From Lucifuga dentata (Eukaryota > Chordata > Actinopteri > Ophidiiformes > Bythitidae), in NCBI GenBank assembly GCA_014773175.1, contig VXCM01001539.1, forward strand, positions 153,029-217,028: 64,000 nt of DNA, read 5' to 3'. This document shows positions 50,555 through 61,551 of this stretch, in pieces. Under the pieces are notes generated by a model. The model was not told the DNA's origin and searched no databases. It saw only the letters and a list, made by a program, of their open reading frames with translations. The translations under genes and the position numbers were made by a program. Every line of letters starts with the position of its first letter. The first letter of the stretch is position 1.

Positions 50555-51990
50555 AATAAAAACAAAAAGATAATTTGACTAGGTTACATAAGTAAGCCTG
50601 GGCTGCAATATAAATTACTGCACAAATAGTAAATGCACAGCTTCATGACGGTGACTGTTATTAGTGAGGAACTGCATGAAGCTGGAAAATATGTGGTTCA
50701 CTAAGAAAAAAACAAAAAAAAACAAATGCTTGCTATATGCTTGTTTAATCTTAAGGTTCCATCTTATGGCTCCATGTCAGATCACTTAAACATCAGCGTT
50801 CCTGAAGTTTTTTGTCTTCAATACCATTCCTTATTTCACATTCTGACTTACACACGCACACACACGTCCCACCCTAAGTGACAGAAGCACATGGCAACAC
50901 AGTGAATGTGAGCACCCAATCAGAATTCAGTTTGCTGCCTCCTGATAAATGAGAGTGTGGCTGAGGCGCCTGGCTGAACAGAGTTGCTCAGCAGTGATGA
51001 ATAGTGACTGCCATGTTTCCTTGAGCCAATTAGGCACCAGAGGCCCTCAGGTGCTCTAACACTCAAGCCTGTGCTGTACAGAGCAATGTGATGTCATCCA
51101 AGAGTAGCACTATTGCTGGTCCATCATTATGGGGAGAAGAAATGCTGAGCCTTTTGAAAATGGAAGAAAACAGATGTGTGTGTGTGTGTGTGTGTGCAGT
51201 GAACATACAGAACACATATTATTTTGAGTATTATTATTATACAGTCAGCGAATATTATGAATTAAATCTAGGCTGTCACTTTATGAGAGTGGAAAATTAA
51301 AGCAAAATAATGACAGGTTTTGCAGGTTACGCAGAAAAGGTCAAAAAGAAGAGCAGTGAAATGAGCATCCTGTTTCTTTTACCTTCTTTCTTCAGCCATT
51401 TGACTATGTTTCCCTCCTCCATGGTGGGGGAGAGAGCTGGCATTTGGACTTTGAGAGGGGTGACACCTAGTGGAAACAAAGAGAATAGCATATAATTTAC
51501 CTGAAGGTATTACCAATGTCAGAGGTCACTGGTCTTACAAAAAAATGGAAATAATTCCATGAAATCCCAATGCAGACACTTCTTACAGCTTCATATATTA
51601 TATAAATGACAAAAAAAAGTAAAAAAAAAATACTTTGAGTAGGATGATGTTTGTATGCAAGAAGGCTATGGGGGTTTTGTGGTGCAAGTCGGCAGCAGAG
51701 CATATGCAGAGACAGATCACAATGAAAGAGGAGTGCTATCAGGTCACGAATGTAATTGTGATGCTAGCTGATATGCACCAGAGGCTGCTGAGGCACCTTG
51801 TACTCATGCAGCCCTTTAAGCCACCATCATATCCTTGCACAATCATGAGCTGAGGAAGATCAGAGTTCAACTGGCCCAGAGCACTGTGCCAGACCCTGAG
51901 TCTGCACATGAAAATCAGACTTATTGCTCTAATGTGACACAGCTCAAAGGGAATACCCCTGCACTTTTTAACAAGCAAAGGACATAGTTT

Positions 51991-52054
<64 letters not shown>

Positions 52055-54095
52055 GAGGGGAAAAAAGTCCCTTTCTAAATGAAAAAACAGTCAAGATATA
52101 TAAATTTAGAACCAATATTTGAACACTCTTTCCAGCCCACTAAAGTCTATATTTTTACATGTAATAACAAATTAGTGTAAAGAGCGATAAAACAAAACAT
52201 GAATATTTCATTCTCCTATCTTTAATGTAAAAAAAATAAAGCACAAACTTCACTGACAAAAGAGCATGTTTTCCTTTCCTTTCCCACACCAAAATACAAG
52301 CTTTACTCCAAGCTTTACTCCAAGCTTTCAATGTATTTACAAGTTATTCTGACTCATTCTACTGATTAAATGATTAGTTTAGCAACTGACTGCTAAATAA
52401 TGACAAAAATGTACTAACTGACTGTTTGTCAAAACCCCAAATGATCTGGTTCCAGCTCCTCCAGTAAGAGCATTTTCTGTTTTTCTGTGTTTCATCTGAT
52501 GATCACATGGTGGATATTATAATGAATATAGTGAAATGGTTTTTCTAATATTGTGTCCACCTCATGATTTTTATGGGAATGGATAAAATAAAAGGAGCAC
52601 TTTGTTTCATACTCTTAAGAACCGTTCGTAAATAGATTCTGATCCTTGCTGCCACCTGGTGGTTATGTTGAAATATCACAAATTGACGATGTAATAAGAT
52701 CCAAATTCAAATAATCAGCCTCTTAATCAAAACTAGTGTTACAATTATTTCTGGATCCATAAACCCGCTCTCTGGGCCTAAAGTTTTTAGAGTCAAAGGT
52801 TTATAGATTCAGATTATAGGTTCAAATTATATTATCCTTGTGCAAGAACTTAAAAAATACACTGAATGCAACAGGTACAATGAGTGTTTTCCTATTAAAA
52901 CCTGCTAGAGATTTGTGAATGGGTAAGAGATGAGTCCAAGTGGCCAAGCATCCTGATATGCACACCTATGTGACAGAGAAAACATACGTATAACTTGAGG
53001 CACAGAGGTTGTGTATATAAGCCTGTGTGCTTATAAGTCACTAAATTAAATGTATATATTCACTTTGTGGTTGCTTTACCTCTTGGATAATGATTTTTCC
53101 CCCTTTTTTAAATTAATTAATTTATTGTTTTGTCCACATTGGTTTTTATGATTTGCAGTTTACTGTACAAAAAGGCTCAATGTATGATCTCACCATATTC
53201 TATCTGCTAGCTGTTTTATACCCCCCATGGCATCTCAAAGTGGTGTTCCTCAGAAACTGTCTATGGTTATCCAACATGTGAAATATTTATGGTAGTACCA
53301 TTTTAAGATTAAAAAAAAAAAAAAAAAAANAAAAAAAAAAAAAAAAAATAGTGTACTAGTGTAGCACTGCTGTACCCTCTCTTCCAGGTTTGCCACATCA
53401 CAAACAGAATTAAACTTTTCTTAGCCAACAGGAGGACAGATGGTACATAATGGCATCGCTGACTGGCTGGATAATGCTTTCTTTCTTTTTGTGAGCAACT
53501 TTAGAAGGTTTTCATAGAATAAGAGTCCTCATCTTCTGGACAAAACAGCTTGACAGACCTGGATTTAACTTAGTACAGAAAAGGCAGTTTTGGGTCCCTT
53601 ACACTTCAAAATCTCTACTCTACTTGTATTTGTTGCGTTCAGGGAAATTGAAAATGGCGTTGATTTTATGTTTAATTTTGATTTATATGGTGATTTAAGG
53701 GCTGGCGCTGATGTAGAGTTTTTGTAAAAGCTTATTATATATGTTCGTTATTAAGTTTGTCTCTGTGATCTGAATCTGTGATTGTATGTTTGTGACGGTT
53801 TTGTTCCAGCTTCAACAAAAAATAAGTATCTAGTTAATTACGAGGTTGTTAAAAGTCTTCAAAGGTAAACTACGATAGCAGATGTCAAAACGGCTGCAGA
53901 TCTGTCCCCTCTACGCAAAATGGCAGCCGTTCTGTTCCAGTTAACACGATAACACTCACCAAGGAAGCACGGGGACTGGAAGAAGTGTCTGACATACTTC
54001 TGCCATGAAGGTGAGACCCATAGACATGACTTAGAATTCCATATTCGGAGGCCAAATAAAATTCCTTGACGACCCAGCCGCAGAGAGGCCGCCAT
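26384..54095 (-). CDS. pdhx: Pyruvate dehydrogenase complex component X, E3-binding protein (11 exons, 498 codons)
   Basis: Structural subunit of the mitochondrial pyruvate dehydrogenase complex; it docks dihydrolipoamide dehydrogenase (E3) onto the E2 core. Exons, in transcript order: 53960-54095, 51383-51466, 49227-49327, 43123-43334, 41930-42028, 35857-36034, 34324-34471, 32424-32482, 30353-30511, 27567-27631, 26384-26639. All have GT/AG borders and consistent phase, totalling 1,497 bp including the stop; human PDHX is 501 aa. Mitochondrial presequence about 1-45. Lipoyl domain about 48-125, with the lipoyl Lys in EIETDKA at 90. Pro/Ala linkers flank the E3-binding domain (about 179-218, LSPAARHIL...[13 protein letters not shown]). 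Acyltransferase-like domain about 271-498. Where E2 enzymes have Asp-His-Arg, this protein has Asp-Gly-Arg (469-471), so it should be inactive as a transferase, as in mammalian PDHX. Confidence 0.96.
27567..27631 (-). CDS. pdhx: pdhx exon 10
   Basis: 65 bp, acceptor TTCCACAG, donor TTCAG|GTAAAG. Encodes [20 protein letters not shown] and F, matching the human sequence at all but one position. Confidence 0.96.
30353..30511 (-). CDS. pdhx: pdhx exon 9
   Basis: 159 bp (53 codons, phase 0 on both sides), acceptor ACCCTAG, donor GCTAAA|GTAAGA. Encodes [15 protein letters not shown], then [20 protein letters not shown] and [14 protein letters not shown], part of the E2-like core fold. Confidence 0.96.
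31662..32184. mobile_element. MITE with long inverted repeats, copy 4
   Basis: The left arm has GATTTTGCTTGTTTGAGCCC and CCATTTTCCAAAACAT. The right arm has GGTTTTGTAAAATGG and ATTGGGCTTAAACATG, ending AATATGATCCTTTA. It sits in a pdhx intron. Confidence 0.65.
32424..32482 (-). CDS. pdhx: pdhx exon 8
   Basis: 59 bp, acceptor CTTTTCAG, donor CTTAAA|GTAAGT. Encodes [20 protein letters not shown], a conserved strand-helix of the acyltransferase fold. Confidence 0.95.
34324..34471 (-). CDS. pdhx: pdhx exon 7: start of acyltransferase-like domain
   Basis: 148 bp, acceptor CTGCTGCAG, donor AAAG|GTAAAA. Encodes [20 protein letters not shown], then [20 protein letters not shown], very close to human PDHX. 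Confidence 0.97.
35706..35747. repeat. (GA)n microsatellite
   Basis: About 21 GA units in a pdhx intron, 110 bp downstream (in transcript order) of exon 6. Confidence 0.95.
35857..36034 (-). CDS. pdhx: pdhx exon 6: end of E3-binding domain and second Pro/Ala linker
   Basis: 178 bp. Encodes [20 protein letters not shown], then a long Pro/Ala/Thr linker ending GKPGAP; donor ACCG|GTGAGC. The acceptor AG (36035-36036) directly adjoins a poly-T tract on the coding strand broken by an N at 36039, so this border rests on phase as much as on sequence. Confidence 0.85.
36035..41929 (-). other. pdhx intron (5.9 kb)
   Basis: Noncoding. Contains a poly-T/N join at 37059, poly-A runs near 38023 and 40013, and an interspersed repeat at 40561-40852. 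No other gene seen. Confidence 0.65.
40561..40852. repeat. Interspersed repeat (CCAAGGGAGGTTATG type)
   Basis: Contains CCACCAAGGGAGGTTATGTG, AAAAGTTATGGA, GATGAAATTTGGGGGACA, GGTGATCCGG and, at the end, GGCCTTGGCAGAGATATGTG, all hallmarks of one widespread fish interspersed repeat. Confidence 0.55.
41930..42028 (-). CDS. pdhx: pdhx exon 5: E3-binding (peripheral subunit-binding) domain
   Basis: 99 bp, acceptor TGTCCAG, donor AAGGA|GTGAGT. Encodes [20 protein letters not shown], then [13 protein letters not shown], the compact helical module that binds E3. It was too short and interrupted to stand out as an open frame and was found by following the gene's phase. Confidence 0.93.
43123..43334 (-). 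CDS. pdhx: pdhx exon 4: end of lipoyl domain and first Pro/Ala linker
   Basis: 212 bp, acceptor TTTACAG, donor GACC|GTAAGT. Encodes [20 protein letters not shown], then GQDWKQVEI, and a flexible linker rich in Pro and Ala before the E3-binding domain. Confidence 0.95.
48038..48600. mobile_element. Tc1-like element with about 190-bp inverted arms
   Basis: The right end reads GTGCCAATATTTATGGAGAG, then CACTGTAC. The two arms share AAAGATCAAGAGG, TTTTGTTAATATTTT and AAATATTTTTCTCAATCAG in opposite orientation. The middle holds a transposase scrap and an ATC/TCC triplet repeat (48331-48373). Confidence 0.75.
48218..48328 (-). pseudogene. Tc1 transposase fragment
   Basis: Encodes [20 protein letters not shown], then [14 protein letters not shown], like the second helix-turn-helix of Tc1 transposases (PR.TA.ELQ..L...G..VS..T..R.L). 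Short, no catalytic domain. Confidence 0.65.
49227..49327 (-). CDS. pdhx: pdhx exon 3: lipoyl-lysine motif
   Basis: 101 bp, acceptor TTTTGCAG, donor CTTG|GTGAGT. Encodes [20 protein letters not shown], then [14 protein letters not shown]. Lys90 in the ETDKA turn is the lipoylation site of the family. Confidence 0.97.
50517..50554. repeat. (TG)n(TA)n microsatellite
   Basis: TG dinucleotides followed by TA dinucleotides in a pdhx intron. Confidence 0.93.
51383..51466 (-). CDS. pdhx: pdhx exon 2: start of lipoyl domain
   Basis: 84 bp, acceptor CACTAG, donor GAAG|GTAAAA. Encodes [20 protein letters not shown] and IVKWLKKE, nearly identical to the human lipoyl-domain opening ([20 protein letters not shown]). 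Confidence 0.96.
52000..52052. repeat. (GA)n microsatellite
   Basis: About 26 GA units in pdhx intron 1. Confidence 0.95.
53960..54095 (-). CDS. pdhx: pdhx exon 1: start and mitochondrial presequence
   Basis: ATG at 54095 in the context AACATGGCGGCC. Encodes [17 protein letters not shown], then a stretch with basic and hydrophobic residues and no acidic ones, as in mitochondrial targeting signals; human PDHX also begins MAAS. Ends CTTG|GTGAGT, phase 1. Confidence 0.9.
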
Positions 54096-54098
54096 GTT
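54088..54098 (-). promoter_or_regulatory. pdhx: YY1-like motif over the pdhx start codon
   Basis: The minus strand reads AACATGGCGGC, matching the AANATGGCGGC element that binds YY1 in many TATA-less housekeeping genes and often spans the initiator ATG. It is seen by sequence match only. Confidence 0.45.
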
Positions 54099-55215
54099 TT
54101 CGTCCTCCGTCGTGAAGGGTGTCCGTGCATAAGCCTAATGGTAAAGCGCTGGCCAGGGAAAAACATACCTTTAACTTAAAAGGTAAATTCAACTTGTAAT
54201 AATATAAAAGCTCGCTTTTATTTGGAAACTTTCCAGTGAACTGGTAAAATATTATTTAGAATAATTTTTAATTATCAGCGACTTACAAGATAAAGGAGGG
54301 TTAAACCTTGGGTCCTTCGAGGGCCTTTTATTTTTCTAATTCGGCTAAATTAATATGATAAAATCCTCAATGCATTGTCATCTACTGCCCCCTGCAGAGC
54401 AGGATGTTAACTGCACCTGAAAGCTGTGCTATTTTTTTTCAGTCTGCCCATAATAAAAATTTCCATATGTATGCAAAAAATAAACTAAAATAAAATAAAT
54501 AATGCTCATTATTAAATATTTTTTTATTATATATCCTCAGTGCTGTAAAACATACATAGAAATAGAAATACAAACACGATGTCATTGTGAAAATAAGACT
54601 ATAATTTATTGTATACTGTATAGTTTACAATATAGTTGTACATATTTGTACGTATAGTTTATATATTTTATTGTCTAAGTGCTACCATTAAGGACTATAG
54701 GCATAGGCATAGAGAAAAATGGAGATGTGTAGCTTTAGGTCTCATACCACAAATATGCATTCTTCACCTTTTGTAAATGTATCACAGTTCCACTTTCAGA
54801 TTTATTTATTTATTATTTTTTATTTATTTATTTATTTATTTTTTATTTTTTTCCTAAGGCTATGCATGAACAGGAATTTGCTTGAGAGTTGGCTTGGTTA
54901 AAATAGTTGGAAGTACACAGGTACATGGAAACTCCAAAACCCTAAGCAGGAAACTGATTGCACCACAGGCTGGCACAGAAAGGAATTTAGTACTGTAAGT
55001 CATCCTCAAATTGTCTTACTTCCTCATATTTTGGTCTTACCAAGAATGCAACTGAAAACAATAATGCTAGAAACACTAGATGATTATTAATGTTGAACAG
55101 TGTGTTTATGTTTGAACAGTGACCAAAAATGACAAAGGATTTGTTTCTGTGTCAAAGGGTAAAAAGGACAGGATATGTCCTCAGTATTTTTCTAAGGGAT
55201 TGTGAGGTTTAGCTA

Positions 55216-55415
55216 TCAAGTTTCAAAGTTTTATTTGTCACATGCAGCCATACAAGTATAACAAGTGAAATGCTTTTTCTGGTAGCTTCCCAGACTGTGC
55301 TTCTTAAGTATAAAAAAATATATGATAAAATAAAATGAAACAAAAATAAGGATAAGGCAACAACAGCAAAACTGAGAATTAAAAATGTAAAAGTATGCAG
55401 AATATTTACAACCAA
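55216..55415 (-). repeat. SINE/L2-like retroposon tail
   Basis: Plus strand TTTTATTTGTCACATGCAGC and AAGTGAAATGCTTTTTCTGG, like the common teleost retroposon end that reads TTTATTGTCA..ACAATGAAATT. A related tail is inserted at 6806. Confidence 0.5.
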
Positions 55416-55475
55416 ACCAACAGGAGAATGTACGTACAGTGTATCAATAAATATGTGCAGAAAGTGCTGTACACA

Positions 55476-55560
55476 GACCCGGCGTTATGGGAGGGCATTC
55501 GGAGGCATTGCCCGCCATTTGAACGTCTTGCCCCCCCAGATGAAATTGACAGTTTAAAAA
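55476..55560 (+). mobile_element. hAT-like terminus
   Basis: Begins CAGACCCGGCGTTATGGGAG and continues with GGCATTGCCCGCC and TTGCCCCCCCAGATG, a composition and start typical of hAT ends. No matching opposite end was found, so the element is probably truncated. Confidence 0.4.
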
Positions 55561-55799
55561 AAAACAAAAAAGAATATATCCACTATCATTTAAGACAAAC
55601 TGCGGTCAAATAAGACAACAGAGAAGTAATTATGCTAATTACCACAGCAGCACAACACAGACGCATCCTTACTACAAAACACATGACTGCTGTGACTGCT
55701 GTCATGTCACTGTCCAGGTGCTGCTGTCAGCAGGCAGAGTGATGACCGGGACTGAATCAGTTATCAGTTAACTCACCTGTTTTCTAAGGTATCTATGTT

Positions 55800-55934
55800 C
55801 TGTGTTGGAGTATCTGGTTGTTGTATCTTAGTCAGTAACGAGTCTAACAAGGGAACAAAGAGGGCANCTGTGTTGGAGTATCTGGTTGTTGTATCTTAGT
55901 CAGTAACGAGTCTAACAAGGGAACAAAGAGGGCA
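55800..55934. repeat. Exact 67-bp direct duplication around one N
   Basis: 55800-55866 and 55868-55934 are identical, N at 55867. Probable assembly artefact. Confidence 0.9.
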
Positions 55935-56779
55935 GCGTGAAGACCCCCAGTTTGTCATAGCAGCATCAGGTTAGTCAGTTTTGCCTGTTTGGCAGCTTTT
56001 TGTAAAGCAGTAGCCTATTTTATTTCATTCACTAAATGGTCAGCAACATTCAAACTTCCATCTGTCAGTGTCTCCGTTTCTGTCCTTGGGTCCACCCAGA
56101 CAGCGTTACAGACTCTGTGGCCCGTTTGTTCATTTTCCGACCAATAATCGTCATCGCCATAACAATGCGTCAGACTCTGGTAACACGTGTGTCTATTTCT
56201 TATGATTTCAACTGAGTTATGAAATTCTATAGTGCTGTCTTGTCCTGCCATTGTAAAGGCAGAATAACAGCTTTTGTCTTTATTTTCATGCAGATTATAC
56301 AGTACACGGGTGCAGTTTCTACACGAGTTTGTAGCCTATAACATTGTAAATTGTCTTGGGTGCGGGTAATACACTATGCGTGTCATAGCCTACTAGGGGA
56401 ATTACGAGTAATTAAAATGAATTTAATCTAAGTAAACAAACAGGCTGCAAAACGTGTCACCTATGACGACGTGACGTGACACCTGTCGCGACATGAATTT
56501 ATGACAGCTCCTAACTGAAGTTTGGCGGTGTGAGAAATCAAGATGGATTCACATCATCCAGTGATGATGATTTGGTGCTGATGCTTTTGACAGAAAAANA
56601 AAAAAAAAAAAAAAAAAACCCGCTTGTGAACAGCGTATGGAGGTGTGTCTCAGTTCACATTAATATCTGAGCCATTTGGCTGTGTACCTACAGGGCGGGC
56701 GCACGGACTGTGAGCAGATGAACAGGTCAAATACATCCCTGCCGAAATTTGCATCCCCAAGATGAAGGATTGAAATCGC

Positions 56780-56914
56780 TTTAACAGCTGACATTTGGGG
56801 CTATTTGGATGTGACAGGGTGAGTTTGGTGCATGTGAGCCTCCTCGNTTTAACAGCTGACATTTGGGGCTATTTGGATGTGACAGGGTGAGTTTGGTGCA
56901 TGTGAGCCTCCTCG
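56780..56914. repeat. Exact 67-bp direct duplication around one N
   Basis: 56780-56846 and 56848-56914 are identical, N at 56847. Probable assembly artefact. Confidence 0.9.
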
Positions 56915-57176
56915 GGGCTGAAAAAGGACGGGATGTATTTTTCGGCAGAAATAACGACAAAATAAGTGTGGATTATAAGCGATGCTGCCCATATACCTCC
57001 TATTATATTGCATCTAAGAAGTTTTTCAAAGTAATAGATATTGTCTTAGTTTACATGATCCCTTGTCTGGGAGTGGGGATGCAATTCTCGGTAAGGATGC
57101 AGTTTGAGGCACAACAAAGATGCACGCCGAATTCAACATAAAACGTTATGCTGGCTAGACGAAATCGACCTCGGAG

Positions 57177-57299
57177 TGAATAAAATAAATGCAGAGTTTT
57201 CGCGAGCCTCCCCCCCCACTTCATCTCTCCACTGACGNTGAATAAAATAAATGCAGAGTTTTCGCGAGCCTCCCCCCCCACTTCATCTCTCCACTGACG
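57177..57299. repeat. Exact 61-bp direct duplication around one N
   Basis: 57177-57237 and 57239-57299 are identical, N at 57238. Probable assembly artefact. Confidence 0.9.
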
Positions 57300-57944
57300 T
57301 CAGGGCCACTGGGCGACAGTCCTTCAGGCTAGCCAGGCTGTTGTTCTTGTCTTATCAAGTTCACATTCAAGCCTACATTTTAAAGGTTTTTTTTTTTTTT
57401 TTTTTTTTNTTTTTTTTTTTTTTTTTTTGTCCTTATTCCCTTACTTTTTTTTAACTGAATGCATGAATGTGATCAGACTGGCCATTGGGAACCAGGAATT
57501 GGGCTGCTTCACATCTGCTGTTTGGGGCCAATGCAATGCCATCGGCCCCAAATCGGCCCATCGGTCATCAGCCGGTCATCGGCCCATAATCGGCTGATGA
57601 CCGGCCCTGAAGAGCGAGATGCCTGCCCAAATCCTGTGGGCTGGGAGTAAGTCAAAAGTCCAGGGCCATTTTTTTTTAAAAATATACAGTCTGTCCCTGA
57701 ATGTAACTATAAAAAGAAAGAAGTTAGGATTTGCTCACCAGTTCCATTATCGTTGAAAATGCTTTGAAACAGCATTTTAGACCATGTAGGAGAATGAAGT
57801 TGCCAGAAAATGTAATAAAGCAAATCATTAAAATCATTAAACAAAGAAAATTACTGTAAGATGTCTCACACATTTTGTGTCCATTTTTCTTTCTTTCTTT
57901 TCTTTTTTGTTTTTGTCTGTCTCCAAGGTTTGTTTTTTTTTTGG

Positions 57945-57995
57945 CGGGGGAGGGGGCGTTAATGGCCTCAGTATTTCCTGGCTACGACCATGCAT
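57945..57995 (-). mobile_element. hAT-like terminus (CGTAGCCAGGA type)
   Basis: The minus strand reads GGTCGTAGCCAGGAAATACT, then GAGGCCATTAACGCCCCC, resembling the abundant CAGGGGCGTAGCCAGGA transposon end. Only one end seen. Confidence 0.4.
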
Positions 57996-60900
57996 ATAAA
58001 TTACTTTTTTTTTTTTTTTTTCCCTTTTCATAAGAAATAGAAGTAGTTTGCTTTTATTATTAACTGAGCAGTGGACTGTGTTCACAAAAAAGTAAAGCTG
58101 CATCAGTGACGCATTTCTAATCTGACCAACTTATGATTTGGGTCGAATGCCTTAGAAGTCCATTTGAGTGTGAAGGGAGAGTGATAAGGGTTGCTGATAA
58201 GCTGTGACTGTGTATCTGCTGGGAGAACACAATAGCCTCAGTGAGCAGACAGACACAAAATGCCAGCTGCTTGTCTTTATGCCCATGTTTAGGCTATCTG
58301 CCATCACTTCCCTGTTCTTCCTCCAACATCTATCTGATTGAATTAATGCACTCCTTTTTAAATAATAACGTAGGCCTTGGATGGCTTATCCAAATTTGAA
58401 TGTAATTTTGTAACAATAAGTGATAAAGACGGCTGTGGGCAGATACCGCATATTGTTTTTGGCAAAACAAAGGCAGCCATTGTTTCATTTGTGCTGCCTA
58501 TTTTTCAACACAATGCACAAGGCCAGTAGATAATTGTACCTGTAAATGCATTTTGTCATCATCTTCCTAAACAATTGTCCACACTATTCTCATCATAATG
58601 TAGTTTTTGTGTTATGAAACCACACACTGTCAAAGTGAGACAGAGATTAAATATCACCTCTTACTTGCGTATATGTGTCAGTGTTCTTTACCAGATCCAT
58701 TACAACCAGTTTGGTAACATTATTGCCTAACTGCATCAGTTCTTGGTGCGCCAGTGTGCTACAAAAAAAAAAAAAAAAATNAAAAAAAAAAAAAAAAAGT
58801 GTAAATACTTGTTTCACTGGTTTATCGGTGCTTTCAACAGAGATCCACAGAATGATTCATTATCTTCAAGTGCCAATTTTAACCACAGACATCAGTGAAT
58901 ACACAAAGAGAGGCACACACACACACGTGCATACTGTTTATGCATATTAAAGTTGTGTCATTTAATTGTATGTTAGGTCGTCATCATGAACCGAGGGCAT
59001 GTAAAATCTGGTTTTCATTCTTACATTCACAATGCAAGTGTCTTAGGAAAGTCAACGTCCATTCCCTTTGTACTGCAGAGGTTGAGTCAGTTGACAATTT
59101 TTCTAAACGTTCATTTATCTCTCAGTGAGTCACCTCATCAAATATGTTCCTACGGTATATCAGAGCTCATAATGACATCTACATTATCCGAAAAATAAGA
59201 TTAGAAATAAGACCTACATTATCCGAAAATAAGACCAGATTTCAAATGTTAATGCTTCTCTCTGCTTCTCTTTAGACAGAACTATCGCATATCCTCCCAC
59301 CCCCACCCTCTTTGTTCTCTCTGTATTATAATAATATTCATATAACATACATTGTGTCTTTCTTATCAGCATGGTATAAAAATATAAAGAGGAATTTTGA
59401 TCTGCAGTTCTTGGGAAGACAAGGGTAAATGATACATACTAATATCCACAATGCTTTACTTGGAACAATGATCACTGAGAACTTCCTTTTTTAAGGATTT
59501 AAAACATATACTTGCTTACTTCGGTGTAATATTTATCACAGTTATGGCTGATTTGATCAAATATCAGTGCATATAGAACATGGCAGGTGGAACAGAAACT
59601 GCAGAGTGTAATTGCAATAATGTAACAATATAAAATCCAAACAATAGAATATGATGGATATGCACTTCAAATTGCAAGCCTTGCCTCCTTCGTGTAATAT
59701 AACAATATGGCAATGAGTAGCCATTATTATTATTATTATCATTATCCCAATCCAATCAGGAGCAGGCACTGACTATTGTTTCTTTGACTGTAATTTTCTT
59801 TACTTCAGTCAATTGTAAATTGACAGACAAATTAGAGCAAGGTATTCTCAACATGGGCAGTTTTCAACTGCCGTGAAGAGATGTGTTAAAGTTTTTAAAC
59901 ACTGTTTGAATAATCAAAATGCCAGCTATATTTAAATGTAATTTCCTTTTGCTCACATTGTGACAGCTCTGGTTTGTTACCTGATGTGTGTGAGAGCAGA
60001 CAGATAAAACTCGTAGTGAAAAAAAAGATGCAGCAGTGCTTTGAGCAAATTCTGAAACCACGTCAAAAGATAAAAACAGATTATGGTGTCAATCAGTGCT
60101 ATGTAAAGAAGGGTTAAAGCAGCTAGATAAAGTGGAGTAGATTAGACAGGGATTTGCTTGTGAACACAGACCAAAGAGAGGAGCCTTTTACTGATGCTGC
60201 TTTTATCTCACTGGACATCAAGAATCAGTCATTTGTCTTCTGCCTGGAGGAACCAGCATGGTCACTGCAGTGGTCACAATTAACTATGTGACATTTCACA
60301 GTGTCATGAAGACCGAAATGACAAGCACGATCTCTACATGCATGGCTTTTGAAGTGAAGCTTGTGATAGTGATGCAGTGGGAACAAGAATTACAGCTCTG
60401 AATCTAATTTACACTCTGCTGACACACAATATTGATATCTGGGCAGGAATCTGAATAGCTGCAATCCAGGTGGCAAATTGAAGTCAGAATGCAGATTGAT
60501 GATCATTTATTTGAAAACATAATGTTTCTTGGCCTCTGAAATCGCAGAACTTGTCCTGTACAATAGCAACCAAATAACAGTGATGGAATTTTGACAAATG
60601 ACTTTCATAAAAACATAAAAAGCAATGACAACCTTTATTTGTATTGTTAATAACAGACAATTTCTTTTTTTTTTTTGTTTTTACAACTCAATGCAGTTAG
60701 ATGAAAAATGATGGGGATGAAATTAACAAAACAATGCAAGCCACTTCATATAGCATTATTTTGATACAAACATGGATAGTTTATTACTTCTTAATGTATT
60801 TTTGTATTTCTTTGCTGCCTTGTTGATATGACATCAAGATATGAGTTCAAATATCATCCCCAAAGGACATTTCATAGTTTCAATGTCAAAACAATCAACA

Positions 60901-61257
60901 TACATCCAACATTTTTACCACATATTTTCATTCCTATGTCTATGTTTGCTCTCTTGAGACTTGGACAAAGTGTCTGATGTGGAAATCGCAAGAAACTGAA
61001 GAATGTATAATGATCTTTTTGACAGTTTTTGGTATAATTTTCTCCTCTGAGATCTTATGTAAAAAAAATGTATGTGAGGTCTCACGATATTATGCTGCTA
61101 TGCTCAGCAAAGGCATCAAAAAAGGCACACTTAAGAATAAAGGGATGTATTAACAGAAACAAAAGGTAAGGAAAATAGAATTTTCAATAATGTAAACTGT
61201 TCGTACATTTTTAAAAAAATCAAGAACTGTTTATGAAAACTATTAAAATATCGCAGT

Positions 61258-61551
61258 TACAGTACCCTCCACAAATATAGGCAACCTTGAGAAATACAAG
61301 CAAAATGAGCTGTGAAAAAAAAAAAAAAATGNAAAAAAAAAAAAAAATGTATGTTTATCCTCTTGATCTTGATTTGTTTCATGATAGGAATTTCTTTTTC
61401 CTTTCAAATATTTTACTTTAATTAAAATATTATATTTTTGTTAATATTTTGATTAAAAGTTCAAGAGGATAAGCAAAGATTTTTTTTTTTTTCCATAGCC
61501 CATTTTGTTTTTATTTACCAAGATTGCCAATATTTGTGGAGGGCACTGTAC
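61258..61551. mobile_element. Short Tc1-type MITE just downstream of ehf
   Basis: The left end AGTACCCTCCACAAATATAG pairs with the right end CAATATTTGTGGAGGGCACT. The interior TTTTGTTAATATTTTGATTA and CAAGAGGATAAGC match the arms of the 48038-48600 element, so this looks like an internally deleted relative. It lies 49 bp past the ehf stop codon. Confidence 0.75.

Larger units (their letters stand above)
54171..61250. other. Gene-free interval between ehf and pdhx
   Basis: No coding exon recognised on either strand. It holds an ATTT-rich tract near 54800-54850, a SINE/L2-like tail (55216-55415), hAT-like termini (55476-55560 and 57945-57995), three exact single-N duplications (55800-57299) and an inverted repeat at 57562-57603. 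A 78-codon open frame at 56015-56251 on the minus strand could not be assigned. In mammals APIP lies here, divergent from PDHX. Confidence 0.6.
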
